Shown here: one piece after another, positions 22,780-30,183 of the stretch | Layout: each line of letters begins with the position of its first letter | Position numbering within the stretch: position 1 is the first letter of the stretch | Assembly (NCBI GenBank): GCA_017548275.1 | Contig: JAFZAH010000015.1 | Location: forward strand, 1-43,664 | Length of the DNA stretch: 43,664 nt | Direction of reading: 5' to 3' | Origin: Prevotella sp. | GTDB lineage: Bacteria; Bacteroidota; Bacteroidia; Bacteroidales; Bacteroidaceae | Notes under the pieces: model-generated | What the model was told of the DNA's origin: nothing | Database searches by the model: none | The model's input: the letters and a program-made list of their open reading frames with translations, nothing else | Position numbers and translations under genes: made by a program

Positions 22780-24535
22780 TATAAGCGATTACATCGCCTT
22801 TCTGCACCTTGCTGCCCTGTTTGGCGTTGATTTCCACCAACTTGCCGCCCAATGCTGCGGGCACTTCGACAATCTCGCCCCAAGGAGCCTGGATGAAGCA
22901 GAACGGGTCGCCCTCGTTGTATTCCTTGCCGATGAAAGGCTCGGTGGTGGGAGCGCACTCGCCGTCGCCGTTGAACTCCCAATAGATTTGTCCTTTGACG
23001 GGAGCCACCAGTGCGTCGGCTTTGGCATGCTTGAAGGCGCTGATTTGCTCGGGCGTGAGTTTTGCGCCGAGTCTGGCGTCTTTAGCCTTCTGCAGGTCGG
23101 CCAGGAAGTTCTTCTTCGCCTGTCCGGTCTTGAAGTTGCGGTACTGCTCGGGGTGCATTGCCAGTTCGTAAAGTTCTTCATCGTCGGGACCGTATTCCCA
23201 TCCGTTCTCGTCCATCTCCTTGCGGAAGTCGTCGAGAGCATTGGGGATGAGGGTGTGCGGGTCGGCGTCGGTGAACTCGCGTCCCTGTTTGGCAGCGAGG
23301 TCTTTCAACTCCTGGTCGATTTCGCCCGGTATGCGACCGCTCTTGCCGAGAATCATGCCCCACATCGAGTCGTCCATCATCACGAAGCGTCCCTTGCCCT
23401 GAGCCATGGTGAGCAGGTTCATCAATGCGATGTTCTTTACATACTGTGAGAATGGTGTGACCAGTGGAGGATAACCCACGCGCGGCCATACGTATGCCAC
23501 CTCGTCGAACAGTTTCACGAGCATGTCATCGGTTGACAGTTCAGGTTCGCCTTTGGCTTTGAGCGTCTTGTTGATGATGGAGTGGATGCCGGCCAGGTCG
23601 GCCATCATCGAACCCATCATGCCGCCTGGCAGTCCGCATCCGAGCAGCAGTGACGACATGTGCTTGTTGCCGGGGTTGATGAAATAACCCAGCCAGTCGT
23701 CGATAAACTCTTGTGTCAGTGAGCGTGCTTTCATGTAGGCGTTCATGTTGATGTCTGCCACCTCGAAGCCTTCGTTCTTCAGCATGCTCTGCACGGAGAT
23801 GATATCCGGGTGCACCTTGCCCCAACTCAGCGGCTCGATAGCCGTGTCGATGATGTCGCCGCCGTTGTTGCACACCTCGAGCACGGAAGCCATCGACAGG
23901 CCGGGGCCTGAGTGGCCGTGATACTGGATGATGACGTCGGGGTGCTTGGTCTTGATGCTCTTGGTGAGCGCGCCGAGCAGTGCGGGCTGACCGATGCCGG
24001 CCATGTCTTTCAGACAGATTTCCTCGGCACCGGCGGCAATCACCTCGTCGGCGATGGCACTGTAGTAGTCCACGGTATGTACGGGCGACGTGGTGATACA
24101 CAATGTGGCCTGCGGCGTCATGCCTGCAGCCTTAGCCCACTTGATGCTGGGTATGATGTTGCGGGTGTCATTCAGTCCGCAGAAGATACGTGGAATGTCA
24201 ACGCCCTGTGCGTGTTTCACTTTGTATTGCAGTTCGCGCACATCGTCGGGCACGGGATACATGCGCAGCGCATTAAGGCCGCGGTCGAGCATGTGTGTCT
24301 TGATGCCCACCTCGTTAAAGGGTTTGCAGAATGCGCGCACGGCGTGGTTGGGGTTTTCGCCTGCCAGCAGGTTCACCTGCTCGAAGGCACCGCCATTGGT
24401 CTCTACTCTCGAAAAACAGCCCATGTCGATAATAGCCGGGGCAATACGTTCCAACTGGTCTTTACGGGGCTGGAATTTTCCCGACGACTGCCACATGTCA
24501 CGATAAACGAGACTAAACTGGATTTTCTTTTTCAT
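22757..24535 (-). CDS. Divergent biotin-dependent carboxyltransferase subunit (OadA/PycB-like)
   Basis: A 592-residue protein with the TIM-barrel carboxyltransferase domain of oxaloacetate decarboxylase alpha and pyruvate carboxylase B, followed by a PYC-OADA conserved region and a C-terminal biotinyl/lipoyl-like domain. Metal-site features remain: YRDMWQSSG (Asp), CLKDMAGIG (the carbamylated-type Lys) and YHGHSGPG (two His). Two departures are plain. The usual RDxHQS is RDMWQS. In the last domain, where EAMKM should present the biotinylated Lys, the sequence is FIQAPWGEIVE with no Lys. So the attached domain probably cannot carry biotin. Common annotation is oxaloacetate decarboxylase or pyruvate carboxylase subunit B; activity as such is uncertain. 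Confidence 0.82.
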   Translation of the reverse strand: MKKKIQFSLVYRDMWQSSGKFQPRKDQLERIAPAIIDMGCFSRVETNGGAFEQVNLLAGENPNHAVRAFCKPFNEVGIKTHMLDRGLNALRMYPVPDDVRELQYKVKHAQGVDIPRIFCGLNDTRNIIPSIKWAKAAGMTPQATLCITTSPVHTVDYYSAIADEVIAAGAEEICLKDMAGIGQPALLGALTKSIKTKHPDVIIQYHGHSGPGLSMASVLEVCNNGGDIIDTAIEPLSWGKVHPDIISVQSMLKNEGFEVADINMNAYMKARSLTQEFIDDWLGYFINPGNKHMSSLLLGCGLPGGMMGSMMADLAGIHSIINKTLKAKGEPELSTDDMLVKLFDEVAYVWPRVGYPPLVTPFSQYVKNIALMNLLTMAQGKGRFVMMDDSMWGMILGKSGRIPGEIDQELKDLAAKQGREFTDADPHTLIPNALDDFRKEMDENGWEYGPDDEELYELAMHPEQYRNFKTGQAKKNFLADLQKAKDARLGAKLTPEQISAFKHAKADALVAPVKGQIYWEFNGDGECAPTTEPFIGKEYNEGDPFCFIQAPWGEIVEVPAALGGKLVEINAKQGSKVQKGDVIAYIERPTTE

Positions 24536-24568
24536 GTGTATTTCGTTTTAAGTTACAATAGGATTTTG

Positions 24569-24576
24569 CAAAAATA
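24569..24576 (-). promoter_or_regulatory. -7 box for the carboxyltransferase operon
   Basis: On the minus strand TATTTTTG matches TAnnTTTG exactly, 33 bp before the start codon. No convincing -33 box is present. Confidence 0.55.
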
Positions 24577-24616
24577 ATATTTTTTTTCCATCTTTCATCA
24601 CTTCATTCGTATTTTT

Positions 24617-24648
24617 TTTGGCAAATCTTGAAAAAAACAATATTTTTG
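24617..24648 (+). promoter_or_regulatory. Bacteroidetes-type promoter for the lipoprotein gene
   Basis: TTTG at 24617-24620 and TATTTTTG at 24641-24648, 20 bp apart. It lies upstream of the ATG at 24672 and inside a longer open frame, which settles the start choice. Confidence 0.75.
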
Positions 24649-24671
24649 CACGCACAATCAGAGCAAATGAT

Positions 24672-25451
24672 ATGAAACCAAAACACATATTTGCACTCCT
24701 GTTTCTGCTGTTGGCGGCGATAGGATGCGGACAGAAGACGGAAGAGGCGCCGGAGCAGATTCTTCCGCCATCGGAATCATACGTGGCCAAGGGCGACTCG
24801 ATGTTGTACGGCTTTGCGTGCGACGGTTGCTCCGACTCCGTGCTCGTGTTCATGCCCGATACCATCAGCGACCCTATCTCCTACAATATCATCGAGGCCA
24901 CGTTGCAACGCCACGTCTTCGGCAGCCCGAAGGTGGGCGACAAGGTGGCTATCCTGCTCGGTCCTGACAAGAAAGAGGTGCTCATGGTTGTGGATATTGA
25001 TGACCTGAAGGGCACATGGACGTATCTGGTTCTGCCTGAGTCGAAACTGAAAAACATCGAGGTGGACAACGAAGTGAAGGTGACACCTGAGGAACAGCAC
25101 GAGTTGGACTCTATCATCGCCTCACTGATGGTGCCCCGTGAATACGGGATGACGCTCAAACGCGACTATACGGTTCAGTCCGTGGGCGGTCCGCCCCGAC
25201 AGACTTCCTTAGACGAGGAGAGCCCTGTGACCTATCCCCGCCAGCGGCGTTATCACGAATGGCATCTGTGGAACGGAAAACTGATTTTGACCAATCGGGG
25301 CAGGCGCGCACTCAACGACAGCACACAACCTGCCCATCTGATGAACGACACGGCAGAGTTCGTGATGATGTACCGTGACACCCTCATGTTGAAATTCAAG
25401 GATTTTGAAAGGGGTTATTCACGCAAACCCGACTCACTCTCGGTTAAATAA
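24672..25451 (+). CDS. Lipoprotein of unknown function
   Basis: A 259-residue predicted lipoprotein: [18 protein letters not shown] is a signal peptide with a classic lipobox (AAIGC). The open frame begins at 24618, but the promoter -7 box at 24641-24648 lies inside it, so the ATG at 24672 is the start. The mature part has a linker rich in Glu and Pro. A beta domain follows with an oddly close Cys pair ([13 protein letters not shown]) and [16 protein letters not shown], an OB-like strand pattern. The C-terminal half holds [21 protein letters not shown] know no function for it. Its end overlaps the convergent queF gene by 18 bp. Confidence 0.75.
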   Translation: MKPKHIFALLFLLLAAIGCGQKTEEAPEQILPPSESYVAKGDSMLYGFACDGCSDSVLVFMPDTISDPISYNIIEATLQRHVFGSPKVGDKVAILLGPDKKEVLMVVDIDDLKGTWTYLVLPESKLKNIEVDNEVKVTPEEQHELDSIIASLMVPREYGMTLKRDYTVQSVGGPPRQTSLDEESPVTYPRQRRYHEWHLWNGKLILTNRGRRALNDSTQPAHLMNDTAEFVMMYRDTLMLKFKDFERGYSRKPDSLSVK

Positions 25452-25889
25452 GCGAGTTTCAGCCAACTGCTCGTATTTCGTGTCCGGGCGGCCGTAATTG
25501 GCGTAAGGGTAGATGCTGATGCCTCCGCGGGGTACGAAGATGCCGGTCACCTCCAGATATTTGGGGTCCATCAACTTCACCAGGTCTTTCATGATGGTGT
25601 TGACACAGTCCTCATGAAAACTGCCGTGATTGCGGAAACTAAACAAATACAGTTTCAGGCTCTTACTCTCCACCATCCGGCGGTCGGGAATGTAACTGAT
25701 GCGTATCTCGGCAAAGTCGGGCTGACCCGTCACAGGGCAGAGGGCGGTAAACTCCGGGCAATTGAAGCGCACCCAATAATCATTCTCCTGATTTTGGTTT
25801 TCGAAGGTTTCCAGGACTTCGGGCGTATAGGTGGTGGCTATCTTCGCCTCGTGACCCAGCAGTTTCAGATTCTCTTGTTTTCTATCCAT
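25434..25889 (-). CDS. queF: NADPH-dependent 7-cyano-7-deazaguanine reductase
   Basis: QueF reduces preQ0 to preQ1 in the synthesis of the tRNA nucleoside queuosine. The 151-residue length fits the unimodular (YkvM-type) class with a single T-fold. [13 protein letters not shown] holds the nucleophilic Cys that forms a thioimide with preQ0, [16 protein letters not shown] is the QueF signature binding NADPH, and GSFHEDC carries the conserved Glu and Asp that recognise substrate. It runs convergently with the lipoprotein gene, overlapping by 18 bp. Its promoter lies back-to-back with that of the TlpA-like gene. Confidence 0.95.
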   Translation of the reverse strand: MDRKQENLKLLGHEAKIATTYTPEVLETFENQNQENDYWVRFNCPEFTALCPVTGQPDFAEIRISYIPDRRMVESKSLKLYLFSFRNHGSFHEDCVNTIMKDLVKLMDPKYLEVTGIFVPRGGISIYPYANYGRPDTKYEQLAETRLFNRE

Positions 25890-25938
25890 AATCTTGTTTT
25901 TTAAGAGGTTGCAAGCACTCTGTGAATAAATAGTAATG

Positions 25939-25972
25939 CAAAAGTAGAGAAAAAAAACAACTATTGCAAATA
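25939..25972 (-). promoter_or_regulatory. Bacteroidetes-type promoter for queF
   Basis: Minus-strand TACTTTTG at 25939-25946 is the -7 box and TTTG at 25969-25972 the -33 box, 22 bp apart, 50 bp before the queF start. Confidence 0.65.
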
Positions 25973-25997
25973 ATAAAAAGGAAAAACGTTATATTTG
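25965..25997 (+). promoter_or_regulatory. Bacteroidetes-type promoter for the TlpA-like gene
   Basis: ATTG at 25965-25968 and TATATTTG at 25990-25997, 21 bp apart. Its -33 region abuts the queF -33 box on the other strand. A second TATATTTG occurs at 26026-26033. The coding start is more than 200 bp further on, so the transcript has a long leader. Confidence 0.6.
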
Positions 25998-26022
25998 CAG
26001 CAGATGAACGAAAAATGTTGAA

Positions 26023-26145
26023 ATGTATATTTGTCTCCGCGAGGCAGGAGGCAACCTCGGCGTAACCCTTAACGAAAATGTCAATCAATTCGATGGCATA
26101 GAGAAAGAGGTTTACTCGACTTGCCCAGGAGGCAATGGACGATAA
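26023..26145 (+). CDS. Possible 40-codon leader ORF or gene remnant
   Basis: An ATG 26 bp after the upstream -7 box opens a 40-residue frame: MYICLREAGGNLGVTLNENV, NQFDGIEKEVYSTCPGGNGR. It has no recognised family. It could be a leader peptide in the 5' region of the TlpA-like gene, the remnant of a longer protein, or chance. Confidence 0.25.
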   Translation: MYICLREAGGNLGVTLNENVNQFDGIEKEVYSTCPGGNGR

Positions 26146-26235
26146 AAATGGTGGAATTTATGCAATAAGCATTGCTGAATGATGAAATGGTTTTTGAAGA
26201 ATTATAGAACAATAACAAAAATACTATCAACCAAT

Positions 26236-27342
26236 ATGAAGAAAATATTATGTTTAGCCGTGATGCTCATGTCGGCGATGTGGGCGATGGCGCAGGACAG
26301 GGAGTTTACCGTTTCTGGGGAGGTCAGGAGCGGACTGAAAGAAGTGTATGTTTATGACCTGAAGAAAGATTTCAAGAAAATAGCCACAATAGAGGTGGTC
26401 AACGGCTTGTTCTCTTATACCGGCACGAAGCCCGATGGAGCGATTCTCGGTATCGGGGCAGACGAGTATTACCTGCCGTTTTTCAACGACGGCACGCCTA
26501 TCAACGTTTTCTTCGTTGATAATGAGAATGGCGACATGAAGGTCGATGGCATGCCCCTGCTGCTCATGAGCGGTTCCGAACAGAATATCAAACTGGCCAA
26601 GACAGACCGTGCTTTGGATGAGGTGAACGCTACGTTCACGAAAGTTCTGATGGACCTCAACAGCAAAGTCACGGCCGATAACCAGGAAGAATTGAGAAAA
26701 GAGGCGGTCAAGGCATACGAGGTTGCACAGAATGGAAAAATCCAGGAACTGAAGAAATGCCGCGACACGATGATTCCCGCCGTCTATCTGCCAGGTATGA
26801 TGCAGGATATGAGTTATGACGCCCTCAAGGATTTCATGATTCCCAGCACGCCTTATTACAACCATCCCGACATGGCGCCAGTGAAGGAGTATTTCGAGAC
26901 CATCGGTCTGAAACAACCTGGACAGCCTTTCCACGACGTCAGCGTGCCCGACGAGTTCGGACGCCAGCACAAACTGAGCGAGTGGTGCGGCAAGGGTAAT
27001 TACGTGCTTGTCGATTTCTGGGCCAGTTGGTGTGGACCATGCCGGCAGGAGATGCCCAATGTGGTGGAATGCTACAGCCAATATCACGGAAAGAAGAAAT
27101 TTGACGTTATCGGCATCTCTCTCGACGAGAACGCCAGCGCCTGGAAGGCGGCTGTCAAAAAACTCAATATGCCTTGGACGCAACTCTCCGACCTGAAAGG
27201 ATGGAAAAGCGAGGCTGCCGCGGCTTACGGTGTGATGGCCATCCCTTCAAACGTTCTCATCGACCCCAAAGGGCAGATTATCGCCACCGACCTGCGCGGT
27301 GACGCTTTGAAAGAGAAATTAGCGGAACTCCTTGACGATTAA
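26236..27342 (+). CDS. TlpA-family thioredoxin-like protein with DUF4369 domain
   Basis: A 368-residue periplasmic protein. The signal peptide is [20 protein letters not shown] (residues 1-20). Residues ~23-110 resemble DUF4369 ([35 protein letters not shown]), a helical segment follows, and the C-terminal ~140 residues are a thioredoxin fold with the redox motif [13 protein letters not shown] and cis-Pro region [15 protein letters not shown]. Such proteins reduce disulfides in the periplasm and are common in Bacteroidetes envelope maintenance. An in-frame ATG 57 bases upstream would put a charged stretch before the signal peptide, so 26236 is preferred. A heptamer array separates it from the next gene. 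Confidence 0.9.
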   Translation: MKKILCLAVMLMSAMWAMAQDREFTVSGEVRSGLKEVYVYDLKKDFKKIATIEVVNGLFSYTGTKPDGAILGIGADEYYLPFFNDGTPINVFFVDNENGDMKVDGMPLLLMSGSEQNIKLAKTDRALDEVNATFTKVLMDLNSKVTADNQEELRKEAVKAYEVAQNGKIQELKKCRDTMIPAVYLPGMMQDMSYDALKDFMIPSTPYYNHPDMAPVKEYFETIGLKQPGQPFHDVSVPDEFGRQHKLSEWCGKGNYVLVDFWASWCGPCRQEMPNVVECYSQYHGKKKFDVIGISLDENASAWKAAVKKLNMPWTQLSDLKGWKSEAAAAYGVMAIPSNVLIDPKGQIIATDLRGDALKEKLAELLDD

Positions 27343-27344
27343 GG

Positions 27345-27388
27345 GTTCAATGTTCCACGTTCAATGTTCCACGTTCAATGTTCCACGT
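27345..27388. repeat. Heptamer array (GTTCAAT/GTTCCAC)
   Basis: GTTCAAT and GTTCCAC alternate three times with a strict period of 14 (2 x 7), ending one or two bases before the next ATG. Reverse-complemented, the words are GTGGAAC and ATTGAAC, the same family as at 11736-11903. Confidence 0.85.
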
Positions 27389-27390
27389 AA

Positions 27391-28317
27391 ATGACAGTAA
27401 AAGAAGTGTTTGAACTGCGCAAGCAGGGAAAGATAGAGGAGGCCTATGAGGCCATCCGCCCGATGTATGCAGTGCATAAGGGCAAATACACCACGCTGTG
27501 CATGTTCTGGACAGCGAGCGACATCATGAAGAAACGCCTGACGGAGAAACGCACCGCCGAGGCAGAGAAAATCTTCGAGGCGCTGCTGCGTGTGCAACCT
27601 GCCATCGACGACAAGGACGGCAAGGTGCATGAGGCTGTCATCCATGGTGCCCTGCGCATGAAAGAGGCCTCGCCGACATTCCGCATGCTCGATTTTGTGG
27701 AGCGTTATGGCATGGAACGTTTGAAAGAGGAAGACTGGCGTGGTGCCACCAGCCAAGAGGGCAACCATCCCCTGCCATCGACCGCACGACGTATGCTCAC
27801 GTGCTGCTTTCATGAGTTGAAGGCTAATCCCACGGTGGAGAACGCGTTGAAGATGATGCCGCTCTTGCAAGAGTCTGTGCGCCGGCATCCGCGCGACAAA
27901 CACAATCTGCGCTACATGGCAGTGGTTTATTGTATCATGGGCGAGCGCGAGAAGGCCGTCAATCTCTACCGCCAACTGCTCACACGCCACCGCGACAGTT
28001 ACCTTTATGCCGAATTGGCTGACCTGACCGATGACCCGGGACAGAAGGCGGCTCTCCTTTGCCGCGCCATTATGAATCAGCGGCAGGAGCAGTTCCGTTC
28101 GGGATACCGTTATGCCCTCGCCACACTCCTCATCTCGCGCGACAAGCCCAAAGCCGTGCACGAGGTACAGAAATGTGTCGCCTGCAGAAAAGCGCAAGGA
28201 TTCCCCATCACACGCGACCTGCAATCCATGCTCACACAACTGCAGGGCGTCACACCCACCACAGATGCCCAACAAATGGATTTCTACCGCAAAATGGTAG
28301 AGAAGTTTAAGGTGTAG
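27391..28317 (+). CDS. Tetratricopeptide-like helical protein of unknown function
   Basis: A 308-residue, fully helical, soluble protein. Helix pairs such as VKEVFELRKQGKIEEAYEAI (residues 3-22), EAEKIFEALLRVQPAIDDKD, HNLRYMAVVYCIMGEREKAV and LYRQLLTRH have the small-large spacing of TPR units, giving perhaps five to six repeats. No catalytic motif is seen. There is no signal peptide, so it is cytoplasmic and likely a protein-binding scaffold. It stands alone behind a heptamer array and is followed by a GC-rich hairpin region, with an oppositely oriented HD gene beyond. Confidence 0.75.
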   Translation: MTVKEVFELRKQGKIEEAYEAIRPMYAVHKGKYTTLCMFWTASDIMKKRLTEKRTAEAEKIFEALLRVQPAIDDKDGKVHEAVIHGALRMKEASPTFRMLDFVERYGMERLKEEDWRGATSQEGNHPLPSTARRMLTCCFHELKANPTVENALKMMPLLQESVRRHPRDKHNLRYMAVVYCIMGEREKAVNLYRQLLTRHRDSYLYAELADLTDDPGQKAALLCRAIMNQRQEQFRSGYRYALATLLISRDKPKAVHEVQKCVACRKAQGFPITRDLQSMLTQLQGVTPTTDAQQMDFYRKMVEKFKV

Positions 28318-28414
28318 GAAGAAGCCTCCCCCTTCTCCTCCGAGGAAGGGGAAAGGGATGCAGGTGTAATGACTAAATGATTGCCGGACAGTCTTTGTTC
28401 TCCCCCTCGGGGGT
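28318..28414. other. Convergent gap with two GC-rich hairpins
   Basis: CCCCTTCTCCTCCGAGGAAG plus GGG (28330-28351) folds as a strong hairpin, and CCCCCTCGGGGG (about 28403-28414) forms a second one. Convergent genes end on either side, so both may help stop transcription. The first resembles the CTCCCC...GGGGAG element found elsewhere in the window. Confidence 0.45.
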
Positions 28415-29059
28415 TTAAGGTTTAGCCGTCGTTGTCAGTGTTGTAAAAATCTCGTCGAAGCGTTTGCGGAGCGCTTCGGGGTTGTTGATGAGTTCGCGCA
28501 GGGCTTTCAAATGACGCTCGTTTTGCGAACCGGGAATCCACAACCTGATATATCCGTGAGCGGAGTATTTATTGTCTAAATGCTCTTGAAAGCGTTTCCA
28601 TTGTTCATCGCGTCCGTATTCTGGATAATGGTCCAGACCGAATTGTATGGTGCGTGTGATGACCATCTCCGGGTCGAGGTCGCGGTCGGCTTCTGCCACA
28701 ATTTTGCCGTAAATGCTGCGCGGGGCGTTCGATGCCGATGCGCGGTGGTCTTCCACAGCCTCTTTCATCAAACGTATCTGTGTGGGCGAGAACCATTTCT
28801 TCAGACGTGCGTCGGAGGCGAGAATCTTGCCGCTTGTGCGGTGATGGATGGCGCGCGGTCCCTCCAGTCCCAGGTCATGATAAGCCGCGATGACGTACAC
28901 CATGTCGAGGTCGGCGCCCAATTGGCGGGCTAGTGCCTCGGAGCGGCGTATCACCCGGGTCACATGTTCCATGTTGTGCGCCTTGTCGAACGACGCATAG
29001 CGGGGCAGTATCTGCTGCTCCACAAATTCCATGAGGTCTAAACTTACGCGGTCGGTCAT
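28415..29059 (-). CDS. HD domain-containing protein
   Basis: A 214-residue cytoplasmic protein with an HD-type phosphohydrolase core: DKAHNMEHVTRVIRRSEAL (first His), VIAAYHDLGLEG (HD doublet), IHHRTSGKILA, VEDHRASASN and IVAEADRDLDPEM (final Asp). Members with this NMEHV...YHDLG arrangement resemble YfbR- or yedJ-like phosphohydrolases; the substrate is unknown. It is last in a minus-strand series from 33444 down. It is separate from and dissimilar to the HD protein at 22192-22779. The start codon lies inside a period-8 array that fills the upstream gap. Confidence 0.82.
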   Translation of the reverse strand: MTDRVSLDLMEFVEQQILPRYASFDKAHNMEHVTRVIRRSEALARQLGADLDMVYVIAAYHDLGLEGPRAIHHRTSGKILASDARLKKWFSPTQIRLMKEAVEDHRASASNAPRSIYGKIVAEADRDLDPEMVITRTIQFGLDHYPEYGRDEQWKRFQEHLDNKYSAHGYIRLWIPGSQNERHLKALRELINNPEALRKRFDEIFTTLTTTAKP

Positions 29060-29148
29060 TTGGTCGTTTAGGGGGTTAGTCGTTTGGTCGTTTTGGGGAG
29101 TTGGTCGTTTGGTCGTTTGGGGAGTTAGTCGTTTGGTCGTTTAGGGGT
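29056..29148. repeat. Octamer array (GGTCGTTT/AGTCGTTT)
   Basis: About eight copies of GGTCGTTT or AGTCGTTT with GGGGAGTT spacers, starting at the HD gene's own start codon. Reverse-complemented, it is the word of the array at 688-744, 28 kb away. Confidence 0.85.
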
Positions 29149-29173
29149 TGGAAACTATGGGAGGGGTGGCGAA

Positions 29174-29248
29174 CCTCTCACCTCTGACCTCTCACCTCTG
29201 ACCTCTAGGTAATCTCTTGCCCCTTGCCCCTTGCTCCTTGCTCCTTTT
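29174..29248. repeat. Two heptamer arrays (CCTCTCA/CCTCTGA, then TTGCCCC/TTGCTCC)
   Basis: Five CCTCTNA-type heptamers (29174-29208) are followed by GGTAATCTC and then TTGCCCC, TTGCCCC, TTGCTCC, TTGCTCC (29217-29244), ending at the menA stop codon. The linker GGTAATCTCTTGCCC recurs at 33595-33609. Confidence 0.85.
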
Positions 29249-30149
29249 AAACCATTCCGTCGAGGAGGACGCCGGCGGTGAATAGGAGGCCGAAGATGAA
29301 GATGTTGCGGGCGGTCATGCCTAATATCTGATTGAGGGCCTTGCCTTGGTGTATCTTTTTCATTTTCCAGAAGGTGTAGGTGTGAATCATGACATATACT
29401 GCCGGCAGGAGAAATGTCAGGTAGCGCCCTGAAGACAGTTGCACCAGTCCCAGCAGGAATGCGATGACCCCGAGTGCGAAGTAGAGCGCCTCTGTCCATC
29501 TCTCACCGATGAGCACCACCAATGTGTGCTTACCCGTCCGACGGTCATTGTCACGGTCGCGGTAGTTGTTGACCACCAACAGGGTGTCGATGACCAGTCC
29601 GCTTGTCACAGAAGCCACTATGACATCCGTGGTCACCGTACCCGTCTGCAGGTAATAAGTGGCACACACGGGCACCAGTCCGAAAAACACCAACACCAGA
29701 AGGTCGCCCAGTCCACGGTAAGAGAGGTAAATCGTATAAAGGAAACAGAAGAGCACGCATGCCACACCGATGACCACGGTCCACCATCCTCCGTAGATGA
29801 CCAATGGCAGACCGATGACACAAGCCACAGCAGTGGTGATGTTGATGGCGCGCTGCATGGCATGCTCAGTCACCCATCCTTGCGCACATGCACGCCGTGG
29901 CCCCAGACGGTGCTCGTCGTCGGTGCCTTTCTTGAAATCAAAATAGTCATTGATGAGATTGGCGTCGATTTGCATGATGAAGGCGAAGAGGAAACAGAGA
30001 ACCGCCGGCAGGACCTTGAACGCGCTCCACCCTCCGTCAACGAACGCCATCGACAACGCCATCATCACGGGCACCGCCGCCCCTGTGAGTGTCTTGGGGC
30101 GGGCTGCCAACACCCAGGCTTTCAGAGAATTCGTTTTTACTTCGACCAT
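29247..30149 (-). CDS. menA: 1,4-dihydroxy-2-naphthoate octaprenyltransferase
   Basis: MenA attaches the polyprenyl chain to 1,4-dihydroxy-2-naphthoate, giving demethylmenaquinone. It is a UbiA-family integral membrane protein of 300 residues with eight or nine helices. KAWVLAARPKTLTGAAVPV is the typical opening, NLINDYFDFKKGTDDEHRLG is the first Asp-rich Mg-prenyl-diphosphate motif and NNYRDRDNDRRTGKHTL is the second. The open frame extends 45 codons further upstream, but that part overlaps the neighbouring porin gene and lacks the family pattern, so the ATG at 30149 is used. It follows the putative porin gene by 34 bp in the same direction. Confidence 0.94.
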   Translation of the reverse strand: MVEVKTNSLKAWVLAARPKTLTGAAVPVMMALSMAFVDGGWSAFKVLPAVLCFLFAFIMQIDANLINDYFDFKKGTDDEHRLGPRRACAQGWVTEHAMQRAINITTAVACVIGLPLVIYGGWWTVVIGVACVLFCFLYTIYLSYRGLGDLLVLVFFGLVPVCATYYLQTGTVTTDVIVASVTSGLVIDTLLVVNNYRDRDNDRRTGKHTLVVLIGERWTEALYFALGVIAFLLGLVQLSSGRYLTFLLPAVYVMIHTYTFWKMKKIHQGKALNQILGMTARNIFIFGLLFTAGVLLDGMV

Positions 30150-30183
30150 AGTGTATATCCCTTTCCTGATGAAAAAGTGATTT

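Noticed and set aside
24618-24671. Longer start for the lipoprotein gene
   Set aside because: It would place the promoter -7 box inside the coding region and add a charged stretch before the signal peptide.
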